Positions 55,835 to 64,000 of a DNA stretch of 64,000 nucleotides are shown here, in pieces. The stretch's first letter is position 1, and each line of letters starts with the position of its first letter. The stretch is from Bacteroidota bacterium. GTDB lineage: Bacteria > Bacteroidota > Bacteroidia > Bacteroidales > NBLH01. A program made the position numbers and the translations under genes. The notes under the pieces were generated by a model. The model was not told the DNA's origin and searched no databases. It saw only the letters and a program-made list of their open reading frames with translations. The DNA lies in assembly GCA_025361565.1 (NCBI GenBank), contig JANYKN010000160.1, forward strand, positions 1 through 64,000. The letters are read 5' to 3'.

Positions 55835-57517
55835 TTATATTCTATGTATAAACTGAGTTAGACTTTCATTGCTATCCAGGTTGAATTTTTTGCGCAAGCG
55901 ATATCTACTCATCTCTACAGCCTTGATGGAAATTGCTTTGATGTTTGAGATTTCTTTTGAAGAAAAATTTAATCTTAAAAAAACCAGCAAGTGTTTTTCA
56001 TTTTCTGTTATGTCAGGAAATCTTTCATATAGTTTTTGAAGAAAATCGCTATTTACTTTTTCAACATTTTCTTGTAAACCAATCAATTCGCTATTTTGCC
56101 GCAAGTTTTGGCTAAGCTGATAAAATAAGTCTTTCAGTTCCTGATTTTCAATATTTCTACGGGCAAGCTTTTTTAATTCGTCTTTCAAATAAATTAGAAA
56201 GTTGTTTTTCATTGCAATATATAGCCCAAAATCAATCAAAAATTTATTCTTGTGCAATAATTCTAATGCTAATCTTTCTTTCTCAGCCCTTTCATTCTCC
56301 ATTAAAAGAACTTGTGCTGCCTGAATTTCTTGATCTTTTTCCAAAAGCAATTTATTTCGATGATTAATCTTTTTTTGTCTATTGAAAAAGACCATTCCAA
56401 TTGCTAAAATGAAAAATAAAACTCCTACAAGGATTGTTTTCTGTAATCTGTCAATCTTTTTATTTCCTTCTAAAACTTCAATCTGCTTTTTTTGTAATTG
56501 AATGGATTGTTCCTTTTTTTCAATTTCAAATGAAGCTTGCAACTCACTGATTATAGTATATTTATTCTTATTAAATAAGCTGTCTTCCAAATCTGAAAAT
56601 GCAGTATAATATTCGAATGCATCTTTATAATTATTTAAATTTTTAGACATTCTGGATAAATACCGGTAATTATCTGACAGTAAAACCAGAGCGTTGATGT
56701 TTTTTGCAATTTTTTGAGCTTCAAATAAATTAATTTTTGCTTTGTCATAATCCTGCTTGCTAATGTATGCCTCACCCATATTATTCAAAGCTTCAGCAAT
56801 CGACCATAAATTATTCGACTGCCTGCTCAATTCAAGAGCCATTTGTAGGTACTTTAAAGCGTTATCATCTTGCTTTTTTTCGTGATAAACAATTCCAATA
56901 TTGTTGTAACATCTCGAAATGCCTGGTTTATTGTTGATTGATTGTTCCATTTTTAAACTTTCAAACAAAAAATCATGTGCTTTTTCCAGATTGCCTTTTA
57001 ACCAATAGGTTAAGGCGATGCTGCTCAAAGTGTGAGCTACACTTTTTTTATCCTTTAATTTTCTATTTATAGTAAGTGCCTCTGTAAAATAATGTCGGGC
57101 TGATTCAATATTTCTCATTTCTAAATAAATGGAGCCAATTTCATATATTACGTTTGCACGACATCCAGGATTCTGGATTGAATCGCTTATATTCAATGCT
57201 TTGAGATAGGTTTGCATGGCAAGTTCATATTTATACTGCCTGGTATAAACATTTCCCATATTTAACAATGCCTGTATATATTCCGACCAGTTTTTAAGTT
57301 TTATCGATTCGCTACAAGCTTTTTGGGCTATTTCAAAGCGAAGATTTACAGAATCTGGATTAGTTTCAGAAAATAAATGGTTGTATTCAACTGGGTTATG
57401 AGAACCGGGTTTGTGGAAAAATCTGCCTTCCTCATTTCCAGATTTATCTTGTGCAAATGATAACGTATTGATTATTAGGATTATTATAACAAAAAATTGT
57501 AATCTTAAATTTCTCAT
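55835..57517 (-). CDS. TPR-containing transmembrane regulator with LuxR-type HTH
   Basis: A 560-residue inner-membrane regulator. Signal or first membrane segment about 1-23, then about seven tetratricopeptide repeats (70-310; e.g. ALNISDSIQN, YNNIGIVYHEKKQDDNALKYL), one membrane segment (about 362-379, LVGVLFFILAIGMVFF), a coiled coil (380-430) and a C-terminal LuxR-like helix-turn-helix (about 500-560; SSKEISNIKAISIKAVEMSRYRLRKKF). Such proteins regulate neighbouring SusCD loci in Bacteroidota by sensing in the periplasm. It lies just upstream of susC on the same strand. Confidence 0.85.
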   Translation of the reverse strand: MRNLRLQFFVIIILIINTLSFAQDKSGNEEGRFFHKPGSHNPVEYNHLFSETNPDSVNLRFEIAQKACSESIKLKNWSEYIQALLNMGNVYTRQYKYELAMQTYLKALNISDSIQNPGCRANVIYEIGSIYLEMRNIESARHYFTEALTINRKLKDKKSVAHTLSSIALTYWLKGNLEKAHDFLFESLKMEQSINNKPGISRCYNNIGIVYHEKKQDDNALKYLQMALELSRQSNNLWSIAEALNNMGEAYISKQDYDKAKINLFEAQKIAKNINALVLLSDNYRYLSRMSKNLNNYKDAFEYYTAFSDLEDSLFNKNKYTIISELQASFEIEKKEQSIQLQKKQIEVLEGNKKIDRLQKTILVGVLFFILAIGMVFFNRQKKINHRNKLLLEKDQEIQAAQVLLMENERAEKERLALELLHKNKFLIDFGLYIAMKNNFLIYLKDELKKLARRNIENQELKDLFYQLSQNLRQNSELIGLQENVEKVNSDFLQKLYERFPDITENEKHLLVFLRLNFSSKEISNIKAISIKAVEMSRYRLRKKFNLDSNESLTQFIHRI

Positions 57518-57678
57518 TTCTCATTTTTTAGAGTCATCTAAATTAATTTTTTTTACTGAATGAGTCTTATTTGTTTAAAGATTTGATATCAATTTTTAAA
57601 TTCACATTTAATATCTTAATAATTTCTGATTTTAAATCGCTGTTGTCTATGATCTTTTTCATAATTATCATGAATGAA

Positions 57679-57707
57679 ATTTTATATTTTTGTCGAAAAT
57701 GATAAAA
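57679..57707. promoter_or_regulatory. Imperfect palindrome with -7-like element upstream of hutU
   Basis: ATTTTATATTTT and AAAATGATAAAAT nearly mirror each other and enclose TATTTTTG (57685-57692), a TAnnTTTG match. No TTTG lies at the -33 spacing. A possible operator-promoter overlap for hutU. Confidence 0.35.
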
Positions 57708-57772
57708 TCGCAAATGTTTAATCAACTTTGAGTTTTAATGGGTTGCAGAAGCGAAAAACTAATCTAATAAAA

Positions 57773-59782
57773 ATGAATAACAACAATTTTAAGGAGCAAA
57801 TTTGCAAAGGCATTCCTCATGAATTGCCTGAATTACGTCCACTGGACAATTCATTGAATCATGCCCCTAAACGAAAAGATATTCTGAATAATGAGGATAA
57901 AAAATTAGCGATTCATAATGCCTTGAGGTATTTTGATAAAAAACACCACGGAGTGCTTGCTCCCGAATTTTTGGAAGAACTCGAAAAATATGGTCGGATT
58001 TACATGTATCGGTTTCGTCCTGAATATAAGATTTATGCACGCCCAATTGACGAATATCCTGCAAAATCAAAACAAGCTGCTGCAATTATGCTTATGATAC
58101 AAAACAATCTGGATGATGCAGTGGCCCAGCATCCAGAAGAACTCATTACATATGGTGGCAATGGTGCAGTTTTTCAAAACTGGGCACAATACCTACTCGC
58201 AATGAAATACTTGAGCCAAATGACCGATGAGCAAACTTTGGTCATGTATTCTGGTCATCCCATGGGTTTGTTTCCTTCACATAAAGATGCCCCAAGGGTT
58301 GTGGTTACAAACGGTATGATGATTCCAAATTATTCAAAACCAGACGATTGGGAACGATTTAATGCATTGGGAGTTACGCAATATGGACAGATGACAGCCG
58401 GTTCTTATATGTACATTGGTCCTCAGGGAATTGTACATGGCACGGCCATTACCGTTTTAAATGCGGGTCGTAAAATTCTAAAAAATGGTGAATCATCATT
58501 GGCAGGTAAACTTTATGTAACATCCGGGCTTGGAGGCATGTCTGGGGCACAGCCTAAAGCCACAGTTATTGCAGGAGCAATTTGTGTTGTAGCAGAAATT
58601 AATCCCAAAGCTACCAATATTAGGCACTCTCAAGGCTGGGTTGATGAGGTTTTTGAAGACCTGGATAAATTGTTGGTAAGGCTCGCCATTGCAAGATCAA
58701 AGAAAGAAGCTGTTTCTATAGCATATCAGGGAAATATTGTTGATTTGTGGGAAAAGCTGGCCAATAATAATATTCATGTTGAATTGGGCTCAGATCAAAC
58801 TTCTTTGCACAATCCTTGGGCAGGTGGTTATTATCCTGTTGGCTTAAGTCTCGAAGAATCGAACCGGATGATGGTTGAAAATCCTTCGGAATTTAAAAAA
58901 CAAGTGTACAACTCATTGCAAAGGCAAGTGTCAGCAATTAATAAATTGGCAGCTAATGGAATGTACTTTTGGGATTATGGAAATGCCTTTTTGCTCGAAG
59001 CGGGCAGGGCAGGGGCAGAAGTATTCAAAAATGATGGAAAATATATTTATCCATCTTATGTTCAGGATATTATGGGGCCATTATTTTTTGATTATGGTTT
59101 TGGACCATTTCGTTGGGTATGTACTTCGGGCAAACCCGAAGATTTGGCAATAACAGATTCAATCGCAACAGATGTTTTGAAGAAAATTGCTTTGGATGCA
59201 CCTTCTGAAATAGCTGGTCAGTTGCAGGATAATATACATTGGATAGAAGAAGCTGGTAAAAATAAATTGGTTGTTGGCTCGCAAGCCAGGATTTTATATG
59301 CGGATTCTGAAGGTAGGTTAAAAATTGCCGAAGCTTTTAATCAAGCTGTTCAATCCGGTAAAATATCGGCACCTGTTGTACTTGGCCGCGATCACCATGA
59401 TGTTTCAGGCACAGATTCACCTTATCGCGAAACTTCAAACATATATGATGGTTCACAATTTACTGCCGATATGGCAATTCAAAACGTTATTGGCGATTCT
59501 TTCAGGGGAGCAACCTGGGTTTCGATTCACAATGGTGGTGGAGTAGGTTGGGGTGAAGTTATCAATGGAGGTTTTGGATTATTGCTCGATGGCTCCGATG
59601 ATGCAGACAGGCGTTTAAAGCAAATGTTATTTTGGGATGTGAATAATGGAATTTCACGCAGAAGTTGGGCACGTAATACCGAAGCAGTTTTTGCTATAAA
59701 GCGTGCCATGGATTCAAACCCATTGTTGCAGGTTACTTTGCCAAATTTTGTAGATGATAATTTGATAGATTCTATGATTTGA
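57773..59782 (+). CDS. hutU: Urocanate hydratase
   Basis: Cytoplasmic enzyme of histidine breakdown that hydrates urocanate to imidazolonepropionate with tightly bound NAD+. The start chosen is ATG 57773 (MNNNNFKEQ); an in-frame TTG at 57728 adds 15 residues that look non-coding. The protein then has 669 residues, the long Bacteroidota form. Hallmarks are YGGNGAVFQNWAQY near 124, YSGHPMGLFPSH near 152, TSGLGGMSGAQPKA near 249 and GSDQTSLHNPWAGGYYPVG near 342. No other hut gene is in the window. Confidence 0.95.
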   Translation: MNNNNFKEQICKGIPHELPELRPLDNSLNHAPKRKDILNNEDKKLAIHNALRYFDKKHHGVLAPEFLEELEKYGRIYMYRFRPEYKIYARPIDEYPAKSKQAAAIMLMIQNNLDDAVAQHPEELITYGGNGAVFQNWAQYLLAMKYLSQMTDEQTLVMYSGHPMGLFPSHKDAPRVVVTNGMMIPNYSKPDDWERFNALGVTQYGQMTAGSYMYIGPQGIVHGTAITVLNAGRKILKNGESSLAGKLYVTSGLGGMSGAQPKATVIAGAICVVAEINPKATNIRHSQGWVDEVFEDLDKLLVRLAIARSKKEAVSIAYQGNIVDLWEKLANNNIHVELGSDQTSLHNPWAGGYYPVGLSLEESNRMMVENPSEFKKQVYNSLQRQVSAINKLAANGMYFWDYGNAFLLEAGRAGAEVFKNDGKYIYPSYVQDIMGPLFFDYGFGPFRWVCTSGKPEDLAITDSIATDVLKKIALDAPSEIAGQLQDNIHWIEEAGKNKLVVGSQARILYADSEGRLKIAEAFNQAVQSGKISAPVVLGRDHHDVSGTDSPYRETSNIYDGSQFTADMAIQNVIGDSFRGATWVSIHNGGGVGWGEVINGGFGLLLDGSDDADRRLKQMLFWDVNNGISRRSWARNTEAVFAIKRAMDSNPLLQVTLPNFVDDNLIDSMI

Positions 59783-59987
59783 TCATTAATTTGAAAGCTT
59801 TAAATGCATATTCTCTAAATTGTATTTAAAACAAAAAGCAAATTAATCATCAATAGAAAAGCTCTGTTCACATAATTTAACTAATTAATAATACTAAACA
59901 TTCAGTTATTCTTGTTATTTTAGCAGGATGTTTAATTCGAATAATAAATTGAAATAAAATAATTATAATCGAATCTTTAATTAACAA

Positions 59988-60488
59988 ATGAAAAATATGA
60001 AAATTTACAAATTTTTACTGGCTTTCTTAATTATTTTGCCATTCCTACAATCTTGTCAACAGGATATTGCTAGCTTGGATGATCCAAGAGAGGCAATTAC
60101 AGGCACTGGTACTGCCGGAAAAGAATGGAGGGTTACCGATAATGACGGGCCTTCTGGAGCAGCTGGATATACTGTTAAAATAAGTAAAAATGATGCTGAA
60201 CCAACTCAGATCAAGATTGCTAATTTTCATGGGTGGGGAACTCAAGATGTTCTATATGCTACCATGGCCGGATTAAGTTTAACAATTATTCAAAAAAAGT
60301 TAGATGGAATTTATACTGTTGTTGGTAATGGTGCTAATGATGTTGATGGTTTAATTACTAGTGATTTTAAGCATATTACATTTGAATATACATATGATAC
60401 TGGCGATGGTCCAGTTAATGTTACTGCAAATTATGGTCCGATGCCTGTTCCGAGTAAAAAGAAAACTACAGTAAAACCAGCAATTTAA
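59988..60488 (+). CDS. Small lipoprotein of unknown function
   Basis: Not recognised. The 166-residue product has a lipoprotein signal (lipobox LQSC, C23). The mature domain looks like an all-beta barrel (WRVTDNDGPSGAAGYTVKIS, then TITSDF-like and FEYTYDTGDGPVNVTANYGP strands), resembling small Bacteroidota lipocalin-like envelope proteins. The C-terminal 15 residues are basic and proline-rich (PVPSKKKTTVKPAI). The unit ends in a bidirectional terminator. Confidence 0.72.
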   Translation: MKNMKIYKFLLAFLIILPFLQSCQQDIASLDDPREAITGTGTAGKEWRVTDNDGPSGAAGYTVKISKNDAEPTQIKIANFHGWGTQDVLYATMAGLSLTIIQKKLDGIYTVVGNGANDVDGLITSDFKHITFEYTYDTGDGPVNVTANYGPMPVPSKKKTTVKPAI

Positions 60489-60515
60489 TAGTGGTCATAA
60501 AAACTTAAAAAATGT

Positions 60516-60545
60516 AACCTGTAGAGTAATTTACAGGTTTTTTTA
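60516..60545. terminator. Bidirectional terminator
   Basis: AACCTGTA (60516-60523) pairs with TACAGGTT (60532-60539), followed by a run of T on the plus strand; on the minus strand ACATTTTTT follows. It ends both the lipoprotein gene and the convergent thioredoxin-like gene. Confidence 0.7.
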
Positions 60546-60878
60546 TGAGTTAAAAACCATTTCATAAGGTCTTTTCAACTCATCACTTAATTCATCAATC
60601 CCCATATTCCGGCTTTTTCTAAGAAATTCTTTTCCACCAAAAAATACAACAATTGTTGGCACTGTAAATATTCGATTTTGGGCTGCCAGTTCCGGTGAAT
60701 GTACCGTATCGCAATAATATAGTTTTATTTTAGGAAAATCGCTTTCAATAAGTTCTGCAATCTTAGGTTTGAGCACTTTACATACATTGCACTGCTCATG
60801 CGAAAAGTAGAACAATACTGCTTCATTTTGCTCAACTTCAATTTGGTAATCTTCTTCTGAAATAATTGTTTCAAACAT
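60543..60878 (-). CDS. Thioredoxin-like protein with CNVC motif
   Basis: A 111-residue cytoplasmic thioredoxin-fold protein. The redox motif is C30-N-V-C33 instead of CGPC, in the context SHEQCNVCKVLKP. The cis-proline loop is FTVPTIVVFFGGKE (about 74-87). The different dipeptide should change the redox potential compared with standard thioredoxin. It is followed on the same strand by no close gene and preceded at 61 bp by a CoA-binding protein gene. Partner unknown. Confidence 0.85.
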   Translation of the reverse strand: MFETIISEEDYQIEVEQNEAVLFYFSHEQCNVCKVLKPKIAELIESDFPKIKLYYCDTVHSPELAAQNRIFTVPTIVVFFGGKEFLRKSRNMGIDELSDELKRPYEMVFNS

Positions 60879-60939
60879 ATTGACGAGATAAAAAATAATT
60901 GTTTTAGGATAACATTATTCAATAATCAATAGTAAATAT

Positions 60940-61305
60940 TCAAAAATTTCCCCCATTCAACATAACTAAAGTACAATCATCAACAACTTCAATCCCTGCT
61001 TCTTTTGCCATTTTTTCAAATTCTTCGTTTTCGGTTCCTGGATTAAAAATAATCCGTTTTGGTTTCAATTCCAATATATAATTATAATATTCAGGTTGGT
61101 TTTTGGATCCAACATACATAGTAACTGTATCTATATCAATAATTATTGATTTATTTTTTTGTATCACAATTTCATCAATTTCTCCTTCTTTAACGCCAAT
61201 TGCTTCTACCGGATGCTCATATTTTCTAAGTAGTTTAATTGCTTTGTACGAAAATCTTTCCGGATTTGTACTGGCTCCAATCACCAATGTTTTTTTCTTT
61301 TCCAT
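60940..61305 (-). CDS. CoA-binding domain protein (YccU-like)
   Basis: A 121-residue single-domain Rossmann protein of the CoA_binding_2 family. VIGASTNPERFSYKAIKLL (8-26) is the nucleotide loop, and FNPGTENEEFEKMAKEAGIEVVDDCTLVML (about 90-119) is the conserved C-terminal segment. Small members bind CoA or adenine nucleotides; their role is unclear. It lies 15 bp after ispF on the same strand, so they are likely co-transcribed. Confidence 0.88.
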   Translation of the reverse strand: MEKKKTLVIGASTNPERFSYKAIKLLRKYEHPVEAIGVKEGEIDEIVIQKNKSIIIDIDTVTMYVGSKNQPEYYNYILELKPKRIIFNPGTENEEFEKMAKEAGIEVVDDCTLVMLNGGNF

Positions 61306-61320
61306 TTTATTTATTTTAAA

Positions 61321-61800
61321 CTAAGATCGGTAAATAAGTACTACTGCATAAGCCGAAACCCCTTCTTCTCTTCCTTCAAAACCAAGCTTTTCGGTAGTTG
61401 TAGCCTTTATTGAAACATCATCAATACTTACTTTTAATATTCCGGCTAATATTTTCTGCATATCATTTATATAATCTTTCACTTTTGGCTTTTGAAGTGC
61501 CAGGGTTGAATCAATATTCCCAATTTTAAATCCTTTATTTTCAATTAATTCAACAGTTCGGGCTAATAATATTTTGCTATCGATATTTTTGAATTCCATG
61601 GCATTGTCTGGAAACTGAAAGCCAATATCCCTCAAATTAGCAGCACCAAGTATGGCATCACATATGGCATGGATTAACACATCACCGTCAGAATGTGCCA
61701 CTGTTCCTTTATTATGCGGAATTGTCAAGCCTCCCAGTATCAAACTTTCTCCCCCTGCCAATTGATGCACGTCATATCCAAAACCAATTTTTATATTCAT
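61321..61800 (-). CDS. ispF: 2-C-methyl-D-erythritol 2,4-cyclodiphosphate synthase
   Basis: A 159-residue MEP-pathway enzyme that closes the cyclic diphosphate in isoprenoid precursor synthesis. The zinc ligands are D10, H12 (GYDVHQL) and H44 (SDGDVLIHA). The substrate loop DIGFQFPD and the C-terminal TTTEKLGFEGREEG are present. It follows porV after a terminator on the same strand. The porU-porV-ispF order is a recurring Bacteroidota neighbourhood. Confidence 0.96.
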   Translation of the reverse strand: MNIKIGFGYDVHQLAGGESLILGGLTIPHNKGTVAHSDGDVLIHAICDAILGAANLRDIGFQFPDNAMEFKNIDSKILLARTVELIENKGFKIGNIDSTLALQKPKVKDYINDMQKILAGILKVSIDDVSIKATTTEKLGFEGREEGVSAYAVVLIYRS

Positions 61801-61859
61801 AGAATTTATAACTTTTGAGGGTTTGAAATTTTATTAAAAAAGTACTGAATCATCTAAAT

Positions 61860-61899
61860 AAAAAAACTACTTACAAATATAACAAAATCTGCAAGTAGT
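61860..61899 (-). terminator. Terminator of porV
   Basis: On the minus strand ACTACTT (61893-61899) pairs with AAGTAGT (61867-61873; a long loop, extendable by a few pairs), followed by seven U (61860-61866). Confidence 0.6.
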
Positions 61900-61956
61900 C
61901 CATTTTATAAAATCCAAAAAATCAACTTTGAGTTTTAATCTTTTGATTTGGAAATT

Positions 61957-63159
61957 TTATTCCTTAACTTTTTTTTCTTCGTTTTTTAAACCTTTAAAAT
62001 CAAACAATAATGAAAAGCGAAGTGTATTTGCAAGTGGATTTGTTTGCTGCATAGGCAATAAATAAGCAAAATCCATTTGAAAAACATTTAGTTTTAATCC
62101 AACGCCAACGGTAAAAAATTTACGGTTTCCTTTGGTAGCGTGTTCGTAAAAATATCCGGTTCTTAAGGCAAATCTTTTATTATACCAATACTCTGTACCG
62201 AATGACCATGTTATTTCTCTAAATTCTTCTTTTGCTCCTCCAGGGGCATCTGAAAAAGATTGCCATATTCCGGTTATTGGTGATACATTTGGATCTTTTC
62301 CTGCAATAATATTACCAACGGAATCATACAAAGGAGGTGTTGGAACTAATAGCTTGTTCAAATCGGTTCCAAACATCAACGAATTGTAATCATCTATATT
62401 ATAGGTAATTGTGCCACCTAATCTTAAATTGGTAGGAATAAAATTGGATTCTGAATCATCGGTATATGATATTTTGCTTCCAATATTGGAAACCTGAAGC
62501 CCATATGACATATTTGAAGGACGACCACCTAATGAAATATTTTTTGTATAATATAAAGAAAGATCAGCTGCAACGGCGTTCCCAGGATGAGTTGTTGAAT
62601 TTCCGGAACTGATTCCTCCTGTAAGATTAGAATAGATATAACGTAAGGTTATTGCTCCTGAAAATCCATCAGTAAATAGCATTGAATAAGATGCATCCAA
62701 TGCAAATTCATTGGGTCTGAAATCTTTAATTGTACCACCCTGAATATTTGTAAAGGTAATATTACCAAGTGAAAAATATCGGAGACTTGCCCCAAAAGCC
62801 TGACCTTTTTTAAATTTTTTATAGCCTGCAAGATAAGAAATACTTATATCGTCAACTAGAGATCTTAACCAGGGAGTGTAAGACATAGAAATCCCAAAAT
62901 CATCTGCAATAAAAGAGTATTTGGCAGCATTCCAATGTTGCGAATTTGCATCAGGGCTTGTGGCAACTCCTATGTCGCCCATTCCTCCAGCTCTTGAATC
63001 GGGTGTAATCATTAAAAATGGCACTGCTGATGTAATTGTATTTACTCTTCCACTAAGGTCTTGGGTTGAAATTTGTGCATTTATTTGGATATAAATATTA
63101 GAATTTAGAAGTGCTGCAAACAAAAATGCAATTGTTTTTTTCAAAGTTATTGAGTTCAT
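61957..63159 (-). CDS. porV: Type IX secretion outer-membrane protein PorV
   Basis: A 400-residue outer-membrane beta-barrel of the FadL-like PorV family, which shuttles type IX substrates from the SprA translocon to the PorU attachment complex. Signal peptide about 1-29 (ending INAQ). The signature ITSAVPFLMITPDSRAGGMG then DIGVATSPDANSQHWN (about 42-77) is diagnostic. The barrel strands end in RFSLLFDF. It is encoded 180 bp downstream of porU on the same strand. Confidence 0.95.
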   Translation of the reverse strand: MNSITLKKTIAFLFAALLNSNIYIQINAQISTQDLSGRVNTITSAVPFLMITPDSRAGGMGDIGVATSPDANSQHWNAAKYSFIADDFGISMSYTPWLRSLVDDISISYLAGYKKFKKGQAFGASLRYFSLGNITFTNIQGGTIKDFRPNEFALDASYSMLFTDGFSGAITLRYIYSNLTGGISSGNSTTHPGNAVAADLSLYYTKNISLGGRPSNMSYGLQVSNIGSKISYTDDSESNFIPTNLRLGGTITYNIDDYNSLMFGTDLNKLLVPTPPLYDSVGNIIAGKDPNVSPITGIWQSFSDAPGGAKEEFREITWSFGTEYWYNKRFALRTGYFYEHATKGNRKFFTVGVGLKLNVFQMDFAYLLPMQQTNPLANTLRFSLLFDFKGLKNEEKKVKE

Positions 63160-63179
63160 TATTAGTTTATAAATTTTTG

Positions 63180-63209
63180 CAAAGATATTAAATATTTGAA
63201 ACGGCTAAA
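63180..63209 (-). promoter_or_regulatory. Candidate promoter of porV
   Basis: On the minus strand TTTT (63206-63209), 18 nt, then TATCTTTG (63180-63187). The -7 element matches TAnnTTTG exactly; the -33 element matches 3 of 4. It would allow porV expression independent of porU. Confidence 0.45.
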
Positions 63210-63339
63210 ATGATGAATTATTATAAATTATACCAAATCGTTGTAAACAAATTAAAGAGACTTTTTCAATGAATCATGTTTTGGTTGGTTTCATGATCAT
63301 TCTATTTTTAGATGCAAAGGCACTTATACAGAATAAAGT

Positions 63340-64000
63340 TTAATTTAGAATTAAAAGTTTTTCTATTTTTTCAGCTTTTTCACCAGTGCTGGTTCTTACT
63401 GCTAACTTATAGAAATAAGCACCCCTGCCAATTTTATTTCCAAAATCATCCCTTCCATCCCATGCAATACCTTCTGAACGGAATCCGGTTGTAAGAATTT
63501 CCTGATGAATAGTTTTTACAATTTTGCCTGAAACTGTAAAAACATGAACATAAACTTCGAGCATTTCATTAGGTCTGTTGTGCTCAAAGAAAAAGGAAGT
63601 GTTAGTTGAGAATGGATTTGGATAATTCAAAACATGGCTCAGCTTAAATTGTTCTGAATTTGTAACAATAAATGTAATGGAATCTTCTCTTGAATTATTA
63701 TATACATCCCATGCTTTTATATGTAATTGATGTTCGCCTGGTTCAAGCTTTGGCAGGGAATATTTAACCTGTCCGCTTGTATAATCATCAATATCTGATT
63801 CATAATAATCGTTGAGTTTAAATTGTAAATCGGCTTTTTTATCAACAGTTGCCAATATGTCATGACCAATTCCATTACCTGTCGTATTTATGCCACTTTC
63901 GTCATTTAAATATACCAATAATTTTGGACTTTGATCTGTAATTCCACCATTGACAAAGTTTTCATCATTGAGATATAGTCTTATTTTAGGACCTTCTAAA
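63340..64000 (-). CDS. porU: Type IX secretion sortase PorU, C-terminal part (runs off the window)
   Basis: The reading frame continues to the right edge, so only about the last 220 residues are seen. The visible part starts LEGPKIRLYLNDENF, then LLVYLNDESGINTTGNGIGHD, which is the C-terminal region of the gingipain-like PorU sortase. The end is a T9SS-type C-terminal domain: NYPNPFSTNTSFFFEHN, VFTVSGKIVKTI, GRGAYFYKLAVRT. The catalytic Cys-His part lies outside the window. PorU cleaves the sorting domain of type IX substrates at the cell surface. Confidence 0.9.
   Translation of the reverse strand, partial: LEGPKIRLYLNDENFVNGGITDQSPKLLVYLNDESGINTTGNGIGHDILATVDKKADLQFKLNDYYESDIDDYTSGQVKYSLPKLEPGEHQLHIKAWDVYNNSREDSITFIVTNSEQFKLSHVLNYPNPFSTNTSFFFEHNRPNEMLEVYVHVFTVSGKIVKTIHQEILTTGFRSEGIAWDGRDDFGNKIGRGAYFYKLAVRTSTGEKAEKIEKLLILN

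Noticed and set aside
57728-57772. An earlier TTG start for urocanate hydratase
   Set aside because: The 15 extra residues do not resemble the family N-terminus, and an ATG at 57773 begins where the family sequence begins.

Overview
The window is AT-rich DNA from a member of the Bacteroidota, probably a Bacteroidales/Marinilabiliales-like or uncultured lineage; the order cannot be fixed from sequence alone. Evidence for the phylum: a SusC/SusD pair with glycoside hydrolases, type IX secretion genes (porV, partial porU, one secreted protein with a type A sorting domain), an ECF sigma/FecR pair, DUF5687 next to an ABC ATPase, the long form of urocanate hydratase, and promoters of the Bacteroidota type (TTTG, about 19 nt, TAnnTTTG). 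No rRNA, tRNA, CRISPR array or intact transposase was seen.

Layout. 0.3-10 kb: housekeeping genes (gamma-glutamyltransferase, ABC exporter pair, Ppx/GppA, PhoH2, FolC, YebC) and a small DUF433/PIN-like toxin-antitoxin pair. 10-14.3 kb: an ECF sigma, a FecR anti-sigma and an STN/carboxypeptidase-regulatory protein that has no TonB barrel, plus a secreted protein of unknown function. 14.4-19.6 kb: a SusC-N-terminus/von Willebrand fusion, two small secreted proteins, an IS-like remnant and a hypothetical gene. 19.6-20.2 kb: a degenerate 22-bp repeat array.

20.2-31 kb holds the most striking system: a seven-gene minus-strand cluster for a complex-I/group-4-hydrogenase-like membrane complex (Ehr type). 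It has three antiporter-like subunits, two of them tandem HyfB paralogues. The catalytic subunit lacks the NiFe cysteines, and the electron-transfer subunit has lost three of four proximal-cluster cysteines and one complete ferredoxin cluster. A Crp/Fnr regulator is divergent from it.

31.4-36 kb: AMP nucleosidase, HolA, a flavodoxin behind an iron-box-like palindrome, and an ECF sigma with a CarH-like MerR/B12 photoreceptor-type regulator but no carotenoid genes nearby. 36.4-39.7 kb: a 1117-residue [FeFe]-hydrogenase-like sensor fused to PAS, coiled-coil and PP2C (SpoIIE) domains. 40-41 kb: a second 22-bp array of the same family in inverted orientation, and a frameshifted small lipoprotein.

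41-57.5 kb is a polysaccharide-utilisation-type locus: MGH1/GH63-type hydrolase, SDR oxidoreductase, GH2 beta-galactosidase, SusD, SusC and a TPR/HTH regulator. The split glycine dehydrogenase genes gcvPA/gcvPB lie inside it. 57.7-64 kb: urocanate hydratase, a small lipoprotein, a thioredoxin-like protein, a CoA-binding protein, and ispF-porV-porU (type IX secretion), with porU running off the right edge.
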